From Candidatus Uhrbacteria bacterium RIFOXYC2_FULL_47_19 (GTDB lineage: Bacteria > Patescibacteriota > Patescibacteriia > SG8-24), in NCBI GenBank assembly GCA_001791745.1, contig MGFG01000026.1, positions 1 through 55,706 on the forward strand: 55,706 nt of DNA. The letters run 5' to 3'. Both the position numbers and the translations under genes were made by a program. How positions within the stretch are numbered: the first letter of the stretch is position 1; each line of letters opens with the position of its first letter. A model generated the notes under the pieces. It searched no databases, was not told the DNA's origin, and worked only from the letters and a program-made list of their open reading frames with translations. Below are positions 26,461 through 35,360 of this stretch, in pieces.

Positions 26461-26931
26461 ATGAAGAAATACGAAATCATGTTCATTATTCCTTCCAAGT
26501 ATACGGAAGGTGAAATGGACGGTATTATAAAGAAAGTAAACTCCATGCTCGAGGAGTCTGGGGCCAAATTGTCCGATACACACAATCTGGGTAAGAGACG
26601 CTTGGCCTATCCAATTAGTGATCAGCGGAACGGTACTTATATCATCACTTATTTTGAGAGTGAGCCGGCCGAATTAGCTAAGATGGATCAGACTATCAGA
26701 CTTTCGGGCGAGGTGATGCGGCATATCATCATTGAGCGCGATCCGCATATTACGCAGATGCCGAATTTGATTGAGGTCGAAGATCGACGTTCTGAAGAAA
26801 ACCGTGAGCGTCAGAGTGAATCTACTCCAGTGCGAGCAGTTCCATCCAAACCGGTTGCCAAGCCGGAGAGTGTGAACATGCAGGAGTTAGATAAGAAGCT
26901 GGATGAAATTTTAACTGAAGAAGTACTTTAG
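26461..26931 (+). CDS. rpsF: 30S ribosomal protein S6
   Basis: Binds 16S rRNA with S18 in the 30S platform. The family core is at residues 1-95: MKKYEIMFIIPSKYTEGEMD, then LGKRRLAYPISDQRNGTYI, then VMRHIIIERDP. The last 60 residues are a charged, probably disordered extension (total 156; the core is about 95). First gene of the rpsF-ssb-rpsR unit, with 54 bp to ssb. The start lacks a Shine-Dalgarno site; the leader is structured. Confidence 0.96.
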   Translation: MKKYEIMFIIPSKYTEGEMDGIIKKVNSMLEESGAKLSDTHNLGKRRLAYPISDQRNGTYIITYFESEPAELAKMDQTIRLSGEVMRHIIIERDPHITQMPNLIEVEDRRSEENRERQSESTPVRAVPSKPVAKPESVNMQELDKKLDEILTEEVL

Positions 26932-26985
26932 CCTCTATCTAATAGAGATGTGGAACGGACCTATACCTAACTAAGATATAGACGT

Positions 26986-27423
26986 ATGAATCTCAACCGC
27001 GCCATGATTATCGGCAACCTGACTCGTGATCCAGAGTTGCGAACTACTCCGAACGGTCAAAATGTGGCCACTTTTGGTGTCGCTACCAATCACACCTGGA
27101 CCGATTCCTCCGGTCAGCGTCAAGAGAAAGCCGAGTTTCACAACATTGTGGCCTGGGGCAAGCTGGCCGAAATCTGCAGCCAATACCTGGGTAAGGGCCG
27201 CAAGGTCTACATTGAAGGTCGTCTGCAAACACGAGAGTGGGAGAGTCAGGATGGAGCTAAGCGTAATCGGACTGAGATTGTGGCCGAGAACATGATTATG
27301 TTGGATCGTGCAGGTGCTGGATCAGCACCAGCCATGGCTACACAGACTGCGACCGCTACAGCACAGCCGGCCAACACCACCAGTGGTGAGGAAGAGATAC
27401 GCGTCGAGGATATACCTTTTTAA
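26986..27423 (+). CDS. ssb: Single-stranded DNA-binding protein
   Basis: 145 residues. The OB fold covers about 1-110 ([22 protein letters not shown] at the start, given by position 4-25; [21 protein letters not shown] in the middle). A short Ala/Thr/Gln-rich linker leads to the acidic tip EDIPF, the protein-docking peptide of bacterial SSB. Position between rpsF and rpsR is the classical bacterial order. It stops 3 bp before rpsR. Confidence 0.97.
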   Translation: MNLNRAMIIGNLTRDPELRTTPNGQNVATFGVATNHTWTDSSGQRQEKAEFHNIVAWGKLAEICSQYLGKGRKVYIEGRLQTREWESQDGAKRNRTEIVAENMIMLDRAGAGSAPAMATQTATATAQPANTTSGEEEIRVEDIPF

Positions 27424-27426
27424 ACT

Positions 27427-27663
27427 ATGCGGAGAAATAAGAAAGATGATGTCATCGTCCGACAGAAGCATTGCTGGTTCTGTATCAACGGAACCAAGTC
27501 TATAGACTATAAAGACCTCGGGACACTACGTCGGTACATTTCGTCCTTTGGTAAGATTGTCCCGCGTCGTCGGAGTGGGGTCTGTGCGTTGCATCAACGG
27601 AAGTTGGCTACGGCCATCAAGCGGGCGAGGATCATGGCTTTACTGCCATTCACGACTAGATAA
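27427..27663 (+). CDS. rpsR: 30S ribosomal protein S18
   Basis: 78 residues. [15 protein letters not shown] and [26 protein letters not shown] (residues 42-67) are the family signature. The Cys-x-x-Cys near residue 16, with Cys and His at about 53-56, fits the zinc-binding form of S18. It starts 3 bp after the ssb stop, so the two are translationally close, and it partners S6 from the same operon. Confidence 0.97.
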   Translation: MRRNKKDDVIVRQKHCWFCINGTKSIDYKDLGTLRRYISSFGKIVPRRRSGVCALHQRKLATAIKRARIMALLPFTTR

Positions 27664-27673
27664 TTCTGGACCC

Positions 27674-27703
27674 GGAAAAGCTCGCTTCTCGGCGGGCTTT
27701 TCC
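27674..27703 (+). terminator. Probable terminator of rpsF-ssb-rpsR
   Basis: A 12-bp stem with one G-T pair (GGAAAAGCTCGC/GCGGGCTTTTCC). There is no T run beyond the stem's own TTTT, so efficiency is uncertain. Confidence 0.6.
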
Positions 27704-27745
27704 ATAGGTGGAATCGTGTGTATCCGCAATTGACGTCCGGATTAT

Positions 27746-28822
27746 ATGGAAAAGAATTGGAAAAGAATTGTAGATGATATTGATTTTCGTCGTCGTATGG
27801 AAAGGCGATCGGAGATAATTTTTGGAATTCGTCGTTTTTTTCGAGAGCTTGGTTTTTTTGAAGTTGAAACTCCAACTTTAGTGGCTAGTCCGGGTATGGA
27901 GCCAGAACTGGATCCGTTTATGACTGAAGTGATTGCTCAAAATGGAACCAGAAGCGGAGTCGGATTAATTACTTCACCTGAGTATTCATTGAAGAAGCTG
28001 CTAGCTGCCGGTTACGAGCGTATTTTTGAGATTACCCGTGGTTATCGGAATCACGAACCTTGGGGTGGTTTGCATAATCCCGAGTTCACCATGATTGAGT
28101 GGTATCGGACTGGATCTGACTATCGGGCCATTATGGAGGACACCGAGCGGTTAGTAGAGTCGCTCTCTAAGTCACTTTATAATCAGTCAATCATTGAGTA
28201 TCAAGGTCAACAAATCGACTTATCTGCGCCATGGGTTCGATTATCGGTTGAAGAGGCCTTTAAAAAATATGCCAATCTAGATTTGGGTGACATGCTCGAT
28301 GATGTCGAACGGTTCGGTCGTGCGGTTCGTGATCGTGGTTGTGAGACTAACAAGAGCGACACTTTCGACGACCTGTTTTATCGTCTTTTTTTGAGGGATA
28401 TCGAGCCAAATTTGGGTTGGGATCGACCGGTCATCCTCTATGATTATCCGCATCAGATGGCTTCACTATCACGACTCAAACCAACTGATCTACTTTATGC
28501 TGAACGTTTTGAGGCTTATATTTGTGGTCTAGAGTTATGCAATGCTTTTTCTGAGTTGAATGATCCAGTCGAACAACGGAAAAGATTAGACCATGAGCGA
28601 CAAGAACGGATCTCTCAAGGTAAAACTGCCTTTCCAATTGATGAAGATTTTATCGAAGCAGTGGGTAGAATGCCGAACTCAGCTGGGATTGCCTTGGGTG
28701 TAGACCGTCTGGTAATGTTGCTGACGAATGCGAGAACGATCGAGGATGTGATGTTTTTTCCAGCCGTCGATCTGTTTGGATCTCGAAAAGAGGATTCGGA
28801 CACTAAAATTAGTTTTAACTAG
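27746..28822 (+). CDS. epmA: EF-P lysine ligase EpmA (lysyl-tRNA synthetase-like)
   Basis: A class II synthetase core without the N-terminal anticodon-binding domain of LysRS, 358 residues. Motif 2 is FEITRGYRNHEPWGGLHNPEF (about 92-112, given by position) and motif 3 GIALGVDRLVMLL near 313-325. HNPEFTMIEWYR matches the EpmA/PoxA/GenX signature. These enzymes attach lysine, usually (R)-beta-lysine, to a conserved Lys of elongation factor P. The gene sits 6 bp before efp, which fits its substrate, and EF-P here has the target Lys. EpmB (the lysine aminomutase) is not in the window, so whether alpha- or beta-lysine is used is open. Confidence 0.88.
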   Translation: MEKNWKRIVDDIDFRRRMERRSEIIFGIRRFFRELGFFEVETPTLVASPGMEPELDPFMTEVIAQNGTRSGVGLITSPEYSLKKLLAAGYERIFEITRGYRNHEPWGGLHNPEFTMIEWYRTGSDYRAIMEDTERLVESLSKSLYNQSIIEYQGQQIDLSAPWVRLSVEEAFKKYANLDLGDMLDDVERFGRAVRDRGCETNKSDTFDDLFYRLFLRDIEPNLGWDRPVILYDYPHQMASLSRLKPTDLLYAERFEAYICGLELCNAFSELNDPVEQRKRLDHERQERISQGKTAFPIDEDFIEAVGRMPNSAGIALGVDRLVMLLTNARTIEDVMFFPAVDLFGSRKEDSDTKISFN

Positions 28823-28828
28823 TGGAAT

Positions 28829-29395
28829 ATGGCCGACACGACAGTTTTGAAGAAGGATACGTTTATTATGTTTAAAGGTGCGGTGCATCAGGTAGTTGAT
28901 TTTCAGCACGTAAATCCGGGTAAGGGGAGTGCCTTTGTTCGGACCAAGCTTAGGAACGTACAGACCGGGCGAACACTCGACAATACCTTCAAGGTCAGCG
29001 AGTCGGTGGATCCGGTAGAATTGGATCGGGCCAACATGCAGTATTTGTATAGTGACGATTTGGGCTATAACTTCATGGACAACTCCAGTTACGAGCAGGT
29101 TTGTATTCCAAAAGAGCTGTTGGGAGATCGGGGTCTCTATTTGACTGAGGGTCAGGAGGTGATGGTTTTGATGTATAATGGTCAGCCGTTGTCTGTCGAC
29201 CTGCCCAAGAAGCTGATTTTCGCCGTGACCGAGGCTATGCCGGCGGTGAAGGGAGACAGTGCGCAGGGGCGAGTCACTAAAGAGGTAACAATCGAGACCG
29301 GCATGAAAGTTCAGGTGCCGCTGTTCATCGAGGAGGGTAATCAGGTGGTGATTAACACCGAGTCCGGCGAGTACGTCGAGCGTGCACAGCAGTAA
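28829..29395 (+). CDS. efp: Translation elongation factor P
   Basis: 188 residues with three beta-barrel domains. Relieves ribosome stalling at proline runs. The loop VNPGKGSAFVRTKLRN has Lys32, equal to E. coli Lys34, the modified residue. TLDNTFKVSESVDPVELDR and YEQVCIPKELLGD are family features, and the C-terminal OB domain ends GEYVERAQQ. It follows epmA by 6 bp and is followed by a terminator. Confidence 0.97.
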   Translation: MADTTVLKKDTFIMFKGAVHQVVDFQHVNPGKGSAFVRTKLRNVQTGRTLDNTFKVSESVDPVELDRANMQYLYSDDLGYNFMDNSSYEQVCIPKELLGDRGLYLTEGQEVMVLMYNGQPLSVDLPKKLIFAVTEAMPAVKGDSAQGRVTKEVTIETGMKVQVPLFIEEGNQVVINTESGEYVERAQQ

Positions 29396-29409
29396 GAGAT
29401 TGATACTAG

Positions 29410-29437
29410 AAACCCGGGCGGTAAGTCCCGGGTTTTG
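29410..29437 (+). terminator. Intrinsic terminator after efp
   Basis: Stem AAACCCGGG/CCCGGGTTT with an eight-base loop and a TTTT run; outer GATAC/GTATC bases can extend it. Confidence 0.75.
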
Positions 29438-29493
29438 GTATCCTAGGAATAAACTCGGCCGTTATTCAGCTGGTTGGTGAATATTAAGCGATT

Positions 29494-30588
29494 ATGGAGA
29501 GAACATCTAAGTTGGAAGGTCTTACTTCATCTTCAGAGGACATCATTAATGAGTCAGCTGTTGAGGTAGATTCTTCGCCAGAAGGGCGGATTGAGGCTTT
29601 TGAGGAAACAGGTGATGACCTATTAGTCGAACCTGACGTTGTGTCGCAGGTCGATCAGATAAAGAAACAGCAGGCCGAAAATAGACAAATGGAAGCTTTA
29701 CGAGCAGAACTGGCGGTCGATCCCATGCTGGCCAAGGAAAGGGAACTGATCGCTCAGGATCCGGAGTTGGCTCGAGCTTATCGTGAGATTGTGGAGAACG
29801 AGAATCAGGATTTTTTGCGCGAGAAGAGTGCTGCCCAAGTTAAGGAGTTGGAACAGCATTTTTTTGGTCCGTTTTCGATTTTCAAGATCGGCGAGCGTCG
29901 GCGAAAAAAGGCCAAACTTGAGGAGTTTCAGCGGTTCGTCGACGGAATGACACCTGTTCGGGCAGACAAGAACGATTTTGACGAGTTTAAAAGTCCTGAA
30001 ATGTCAGGCCTGGTTTCAAGTTATGGCGCGCAAGATACCTTGGTTCGTGCCGAGAGGTACGTCTACGGTTCGTTCGTCGAGATAGGGCACTTCATGTCTC
30101 GGGGAAAAAATCAGCGGGAGTTGGATCGAGCTGATATCGAGCCGCGGGCGCAGATTGTCATGAATGACGTGGCTAATGTACAAGCCAGAAGAAAAGACGG
30201 ATCGTTCATGAAGAAGTACCTGACTAACGTCTTTGATTTTGAAAACGGCCGGAAGGTATTGGCGTTGTATCTGGCCAGCGTTTTCGATACGCCGGATCAG
30301 GCCGTTCGGATGATCGGTAAGTGCGGTGTCACCGAAGCGCAGCGCTGGGACGAACTGGACCTGCTGAGCTACAGCGATCCGTCGTTCCGGTCAGAGTCGG
30401 CAGAGGACTTTAAAGCGCAGCAGAAGCGTGAGGCCGAACTTTCCGACCTGTTCGTCGGCCGCATGAAAGATCTTTTGAGGGAGACCGGTCTTGAGCCGCC
30501 GCTCAGTTTGGAGATCAGGGTACGGGACACGGCTCGGGTGAAACGGTCGGACAGCGGCCTGGCTGGTGATTCAGCTCGCGCCGCCTGA
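29494..30588 (+). CDS. Hypothetical charged, coiled-coil protein
   Basis: 364 residues, not recognised. No signal peptide or membrane helix. Residues about 1-60 are acidic and probably disordered; about 55-125 are highly charged helix (KKQQAENRQMEALRAELA) suited to a coiled coil; the rest has mixed alpha content with FFGPFSIFKIGERRRKKAK and a conserved-looking VFDFENGRKVLALYLASVF. Probably cytoplasmic. It stands alone between the efp terminator and a bidirectional terminator. GC content rises through its 3' third. Confidence 0.65.
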   Translation: MERTSKLEGLTSSSEDIINESAVEVDSSPEGRIEAFEETGDDLLVEPDVVSQVDQIKKQQAENRQMEALRAELAVDPMLAKERELIAQDPELARAYREIVENENQDFLREKSAAQVKELEQHFFGPFSIFKIGERRRKKAKLEEFQRFVDGMTPVRADKNDFDEFKSPEMSGLVSSYGAQDTLVRAERYVYGSFVEIGHFMSRGKNQRELDRADIEPRAQIVMNDVANVQARRKDGSFMKKYLTNVFDFENGRKVLALYLASVFDTPDQAVRMIGKCGVTEAQRWDELDLLSYSDPSFRSESAEDFKAQQKREAELSDLFVGRMKDLLRETGLEPPLSLEIRVRDTARVKRSDSGLAGDSARAA

Positions 30589-30635
30589 GTTGTTGGGTTT
30601 CGGTTTTGGTCAGCAGGAAAAATTCCGTAATTAGA

Positions 30636-30666
30636 AAGCGCCCCGCTGAAAAGCAACAGGGCGCTT
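30636..30666. terminator. Terminator between convergent genes
   Basis: Stem AAGCGCCC/GGGCGCTT with a 15-base loop, between the genes ending at 30588 and 30699. T runs are short on both sides. Confidence 0.6.
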
Positions 30667-30698
30667 GTTTGTGAGAGGGTGAGGTGGGGGGGGGAGCG

Positions 30699-31169
30699 CT
30701 AGCGGCCCTCTTTCCCTTCCATAGCGTCGAGGTAAGCCTCGATCGCCATTCGGGGATCGGACGGCTGCCGGCAGGCGTAGTCGCTGTCCGGGTAGTCGGA
30801 CTGCCACAGGCCGTTCTCGTTCTGCCAGTACTTGTAGGTCCCGTTCGAGAACGGAACAAAGCCGGTACCGGCGCAGCCTCTGTGGGTCCAGGTGATGCCC
30901 TTGGAACGGAACCAGGTTTTGAGCTCGGTGAGCTGGGCCTGGTTTCCGTGATGGGCACGGAGGTGGGTTTCACTCACTTTACCCTCTAAGATCAGGGGGT
31001 TAGTGAAAACCCAGGCTTGGTGTTCCGGGCTGTTTTTGATCTCCCGGACCATGGCCGAGAATCGGCCATTGGGGTTAGGCCACATGGCTACGACTCCGTT
31101 GTTGTGACCGAAGATGAAATCTTCGGTCGGTCCGGTGGCATGGCGGGCGGCGGCGGTGTTTTCGCTCAT
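30699..31169 (-). CDS. Hypothetical protein
   Basis: 156 residues if started at the ATG at 31169, which has AAGGAG six bases upstream; the frame is open to 31250. It reads MSENTAAARHATGPTEDFIF and has tryptophan-rich parts (LKTWFRSKGITWTHRGCAG; KYWQNENGLWQSDYPDSDYA) and two Cys. No signal peptide, membrane segment or catalytic motif. The sequence is GC-rich with many CG dinucleotides, unlike the AT-rich left of the window. I do not recognise the family. Confidence 0.55.
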   Translation of the reverse strand: MSENTAAARHATGPTEDFIFGHNNGVVAMWPNPNGRFSAMVREIKNSPEHQAWVFTNPLILEGKVSETHLRAHHGNQAQLTELKTWFRSKGITWTHRGCAGTGFVPFSNGTYKYWQNENGLWQSDYPDSDYACRQPSDPRMAIEAYLDAMEGKEGR

Positions 31170-31353
31170 GACTGTTCTCCTTGGCAGCTTCCCTGTCCTT
31201 TTTTCAGGGTCAGCCCCGGTGAGAGGCCGATCGGGACGCTTCCGTCGCACTGTGCGGCGGCCAGCTCCAGACCGGTGTGTCGGTTGTCAGACCGACGACG
31301 TTGAAGTCTATCGGCAAAAACCGTCTTTGTCAAGGTTTGGCTACCGATTTAAC

Positions 31354-31382
31354 CAAAAACGCCGCCTTTTACAGCGACGTCT
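31354..31382 (-). terminator. Intrinsic terminator after the GKPVIYLYP gene
   Basis: On the minus strand ACGTCGC pairs with GCGGCGT (one G-T pair) around an eight-base loop, followed by a T run. It lies 30 bp past the stop of the gene ending at 31412. Confidence 0.7.
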
Positions 31383-31411
31383 TTTGTCTGAACCTAATTA
31401 CTTTGAAAGTC

Positions 31412-33310
31412 CTATCGTAGGACGCCGCCCCACTCGACGACAGTGAAACCCCGGCGAACGAAAGGTCGGATAGTCGGGGGATTCGAAGGTTCCGGTCCGT
31501 CGAGTTCGATGAAGTCCATGAGGATGCGCAGGACACTGTCCGGCGATGGAGTGGTCTCGAGAGGAGCGATCCGATCCATCGTCTCAGTGTCGTGGAAGCC
31601 GATGCGGTAGTAAACTGAGGCTTCCATACGGGGCAACCAGAACTCCGTGAAGTCAGCAATCTCGTGGTCGACGAGGCCGATTTCGACCAGCGTGTCGTGC
31701 AGGAAACTCGGTACGTCTTCCTTAGCCACAACCCAGTAATTTTCTGGATCTTCATAGAGTCCGCCGATCCCTTCCCAGAACAGGTAGGGGTAGGACTCGC
31801 CATCGTTGCGGTCTACAAGCTGTCCGTCCGGACTGGCCGTAATGCGCCAACCATTATTGTAGGTCGGTTCGGTCGCGGAGAATCCGCCGGTCGGTTCGAG
31901 ACGTACGTCGATGTTGGTCTCGGTTTCCGGATAGAGGTAGATGACCGGCTTGCCGCATTCACCTTGCGGACCAACCATGATGTTAGTGAGGCGTATCCAG
32001 CGGCCAAGTCCGTCACGTACAAAGACTACGGAGTCTTGTTCGGTGCGCCAGTCGCCGGCTGCTTTCTGCTCCTCTGTTTGGTAGGTCGTCTCCATGAGGT
32101 CGGTATAGGCGGCTGAGTCGAGGTTCTCCGAGCGATAAATCGGAACATCAAACTGTCCGGTGGTGACGTTGCGCAGGTCACCGACTTTAGTCAGTGGTTT
32201 GATGTCATCCTCAGTGAAGACGGAAGTGAAATGAGAGAAGCCACAGCCTCCGCGGGTGCCGGGGGTCATCCTGACCGTTTGCTCGCTGCCGTCCGTCCAT
32301 CTGAAATTAAGGTCGGAAACCATTTCGTTTCGGTTGTTCATGAACGGAAGTGCTATCTCTAGTCTGAGCATCATCCCATCCTCGCGTAGATAGTAGAACG
32401 AGCCATCTTCCCTTTCATAGGTTTCTATTTCGGCCTTGGGTCCGGTCAGACGGACGGCCTTGCCATTCTTAGGTGTGGAAATGGCATTTTCGCGGTTTAG
32501 TATGTTGACGATCGAGAAGCTGTTGCCTTGATCGTCGGAAAACATACCGACATTGTCGAATGTGGGAATGTGTGTCTCGGTCTCGAAGGCAGTTCCTGCG
32601 GCAATGATGTCCAATGTTCCCTCTGGAAAATCGTCCGTGAGCCATTTGCGGACTGATTTAGCATTGGATGCAGTAGTAGCTCCTATTAGTCCTGTATCGT
32701 ACGGCGGATACGAGTCCAGGATGACTGAACGGCTGAGTGGTGAGGACGGAACAAGGACGTAGAAGTTAGGGAAAGAAGCTCCCATGCCGAGAAAGATAAC
32801 CGTCTGTTGGGTCAGTTCATAGCCGTCATAAGCACCACCTCGGACTTGGCCTAGAGGGTAAGAATCTCCAGCGAAGAAAGAATCATTACCTACATCAGAA
32901 GTGTGCGTTTTATCATCGGAAAAATAACCGAGGGCTGCCCTGAACGACGGCAGTGGGGCGGACCTTTTTTGCAGGTCGACCGGTATCCAATCGATGTCCA
33001 GCTCGCCACCGTAGGAGACTACAGTCGGTTCAGTTTGGCCGTTGGCCAGCTCGGTTATGAGAGATGATTCGGTCGAGTCTGGATCCTGATTCGTTTGTTC
33101 GTCGCGGAGCGTGAGTAGTTCGTCTTTGGCTTGCTGGAGCTGCTCCTTGAGCAGTGTATTTGACTCCGTTCTTTCTTTGATAGTGGAGGCGGTCATACTG
33201 CCGATAATGATCGCACCACCGATCGCTAGCAATAGAAAGATGCCGACAGCTACGCCGGTCATCAGTTGCCGTTTGGTTACCTGTTTTTCGTTCGGATTGT
33301 CTAAAGACAT
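31412..33310 (-). CDS. Membrane-anchored 'GKPVIYLYP' domain surface protein
   Basis: 632 residues. An N-terminal membrane helix (about 18-40, TGVAVGIFLLLAIGGAIII) is followed by a coiled coil (about 45-75), then a large extracellular part. At about 463-535 is CGKPVIYLYPETE, then YNNGWRITASPDG and YPYLFWEG, a conserved block that I recall from many uncharacterised surface proteins of CPR and other bacteria; its function is unknown. No enzyme motif is clear. It precedes the 30699 gene on the same strand and follows the MEMO1-CapA gene after a 44-bp gap, so the two may be co-transcribed. GC-richer than the window average. Confidence 0.7.
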   Translation of the reverse strand: MSLDNPNEKQVTKRQLMTGVAVGIFLLLAIGGAIIIGSMTASTIKERTESNTLLKEQLQQAKDELLTLRDEQTNQDPDSTESSLITELANGQTEPTVVSYGGELDIDWIPVDLQKRSAPLPSFRAALGYFSDDKTHTSDVGNDSFFAGDSYPLGQVRGGAYDGYELTQQTVIFLGMGASFPNFYVLVPSSPLSRSVILDSYPPYDTGLIGATTASNAKSVRKWLTDDFPEGTLDIIAAGTAFETETHIPTFDNVGMFSDDQGNSFSIVNILNRENAISTPKNGKAVRLTGPKAEIETYEREDGSFYYLREDGMMLRLEIALPFMNNRNEMVSDLNFRWTDGSEQTVRMTPGTRGGCGFSHFTSVFTEDDIKPLTKVGDLRNVTTGQFDVPIYRSENLDSAAYTDLMETTYQTEEQKAAGDWRTEQDSVVFVRDGLGRWIRLTNIMVGPQGECGKPVIYLYPETETNIDVRLEPTGGFSATEPTYNNGWRITASPDGQLVDRNDGESYPYLFWEGIGGLYEDPENYWVVAKEDVPSFLHDTLVEIGLVDHEIADFTEFWLPRMEASVYYRIGFHDTETMDRIAPLETTPSPDSVLRILMDFIELDGPEPSNPPTIRPFVRRGFTVVEWGGVLR

Positions 33311-33354
33311 ATTGCTTGATTAATGAGATGGACATCGTTAGTGACGACGCACTA

Positions 33355-35241
33355 TCAGTACGATCTTATCACACTATCAAGTCTTCCACTGCGTAGTTGA
33401 GCCGTAAGTTGCGGATCTGACCGTTCGGCGATCGACTTGAAGATGGCTGTCGCCGCCGTGTCGGAGATCGGAGTCGGCCGTCCGCCTCGGCCGTAGGTCG
33501 GCAGCAGACGCAGGGACAGGTTTTCCCCGTCAGTCATCACGCCGATTGCAAGCTGGTTCCAGCCTTCTACGTTGTACTGGTCGAAGATGAAGTTGCCCAA
33601 GGAGTAGACGACCGGCACGCCATCAACCAGCTCGATATCCTGGACCATATGCGGATGCGAACCAACAATCAGGTCCGCACCGACCCTGATCATTTTTTGA
33701 GCCAGTGCATGTTGAGCCGCCGAATGGGTGAGTGCGTATTCATTGCCCCAGTGTGGCATGACAATGACGAGTCGTCCGTCTCTCTTTTCCGACGCAATCA
33801 CGTCTAATAGCTCAAGTTCGTTCGGCGCGAAGGCATGGTAGCCGATGATGCTGTAAGACAATCCGTCGATTTCGCCGTGATGGACCGGTAATGGCGTGCG
33901 CCATGAGCCGAACCAAAGGAATCCGATTTCATCGAGCTGATTTTGCATCTCCGTTTCGCCGCTGCTCCCCAGATCGCGTGTATGGTTGTTCGCCAGCGAG
34001 ACGAGATCGAGATGCGAGCTGGCTTCGATGACAGCTTCCGGACTCATGACCAGTTCGAACGGAGGATCGTAGGTCATCTTACTACTGCGGTCGCTCAGCA
34101 CTCCTTCGAGATTTCCAACCGCCAGGTTAGTTCCAGATAGGAAGCGGTCCATTTCCCGCCATGGTGCATCGACCCCGTCGCGGCCAATCATTAGTCTAAT
34201 GTCGCGATCTAGCATGACGTCGCCGACGAAGATCATGCTCGCCAGACTCTCGCCTTCCGCCGGTCCCTCGGTGAAGCGTCCGATGATGTGGCTGGTGTTT
34301 TCTCGCCAGGCCGACGAATTCACGTCAGTCGTACCGAGCAGGTCGAGCGAACTACCGTGGTACATCTCCATCCAAGTCTGTTCGCCACGCAGACGGTTCA
34401 CTTCGAATAGAACGCTCATGACCGCGTTCGCGTCGATTTCTAGGCTGCAGGTTCCGTCGCAGCGTCCTCGTTCGAGGGCCGCTTGGGTTATCTCGTCATG
34501 GAACGACGCCGCATACAATGGAAGGTTATGCGACATATCCATACTCGCCACGACGATTGCGTCCGGAATCGAGGAGACTATGGCGGCAGCGAGCGCCTGC
34601 TGACCTTCGAGCGGGAAGCTGTCGTGAAGTACGATGGGCACGATGTGGGCGTTCGGGAACGAGCGTGCCACGAACGGAGTGATTGAGCCGATACCGTGCT
34701 CACCAGGGAAGGCGCGCTCGTCGACACGAACATCGTGTCGAATGTGTTCGGTCGGGGGCAGATCGAGTCCGGCCGTTGCTTTGAGCAACAGGTCGACCGC
34801 GTCCGTGTCGGTGCTGACTGGGCCATACGGCGTGTTCCAGGTTCCGCGGCTCAAGAGGGCTGAGCTGCCGCCGATGGAGAAATGATTAGGACTCAGGATA
34901 ACGACGGTCTGAGGTTGATCATCTCCAATGGACTCGAATAGTTCGGCGATTCTTGGAGCGACCAGCAGGTGATGTGCCACCAGAACACTTCGAGCGGGGA
35001 CGTGTGGCAACTCGTCGGCTTGTTCGTAGGCCCGATCAAAGAATTCGGCCGGCTCCATTCCACTTGAGTAAGACGGTACCAGCTCGTCTTCCAAAGTTTT
35101 TCGATCAGCAGGTGGCCGGATAACTGAGAAGGTCGATTTTATGTCGATGTCACGTTCATCTTCCCAGACCATCCAAGCAAACACTCCCGATCCGAGGGTG
35201 ATAGCTACGGCAATAACAGTGAGGAAGTGAGTAGGGCGCAT
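33355..35241 (-). CDS. MEMO1-like / CapA-like fusion protein
   Basis: 628 residues from the ATG at 35241; a GTG at 35259 would add six. A signal anchor (about 6-24) is followed by a MEMO1/AmmeMemoRadiSam-B-like domain (about 65-340: VVILSPNHFS, EHGIGSITPFVARSFP, VVASMDMSH) and then a CapA/PGA_cap-type metallophosphatase domain (about 345-590: MIFVGDVMLDRDI, GNLEGVLSD, LANNHTRDLG, VIVMPHWGNEY, GSHPHMVQD, YSLGNFIFDQ). CapA proteins take part in poly-gamma-glutamate export or anchoring; MEMO1 resembles extradiol dioxygenases. Having both in one exported chain suggests an outer-surface hydrolase, but the substrate is unknown. Confidence 0.85.
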   Translation of the reverse strand: MRPTHFLTVIAVAITLGSGVFAWMVWEDERDIDIKSTFSVIRPPADRKTLEDELVPSYSSGMEPAEFFDRAYEQADELPHVPARSVLVAHHLLVAPRIAELFESIGDDQPQTVVILSPNHFSIGGSSALLSRGTWNTPYGPVSTDTDAVDLLLKATAGLDLPPTEHIRHDVRVDERAFPGEHGIGSITPFVARSFPNAHIVPIVLHDSFPLEGQQALAAAIVSSIPDAIVVASMDMSHNLPLYAASFHDEITQAALERGRCDGTCSLEIDANAVMSVLFEVNRLRGEQTWMEMYHGSSLDLLGTTDVNSSAWRENTSHIIGRFTEGPAEGESLASMIFVGDVMLDRDIRLMIGRDGVDAPWREMDRFLSGTNLAVGNLEGVLSDRSSKMTYDPPFELVMSPEAVIEASSHLDLVSLANNHTRDLGSSGETEMQNQLDEIGFLWFGSWRTPLPVHHGEIDGLSYSIIGYHAFAPNELELLDVIASEKRDGRLVIVMPHWGNEYALTHSAAQHALAQKMIRVGADLIVGSHPHMVQDIELVDGVPVVYSLGNFIFDQYNVEGWNQLAIGVMTDGENLSLRLLPTYGRGGRPTPISDTAATAIFKSIAERSDPQLTAQLRSGRLDSVIRSY

Positions 35242-35307
35242 ATGCCGAAAGAATACCACAGGACTGATCCAGGCAGTTGTGGGTTTGGAGTAAGCAAGAC
35301 ATTCAGA

Positions 35308-35336
35308 CCAAAAACGCCACCGCAGTGGTGGCGTTT
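35308..35336 (-). terminator. Intrinsic terminator after recA
   Basis: Stem AAACGCCACC/GGTGGCGTTT with a five-base loop; on the minus strand a T run follows. It lies 25 bp past the recA stop. Confidence 0.85.
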
Positions 35337-35360
35337 GGCTCGCTATAATTTTTTACCTTC

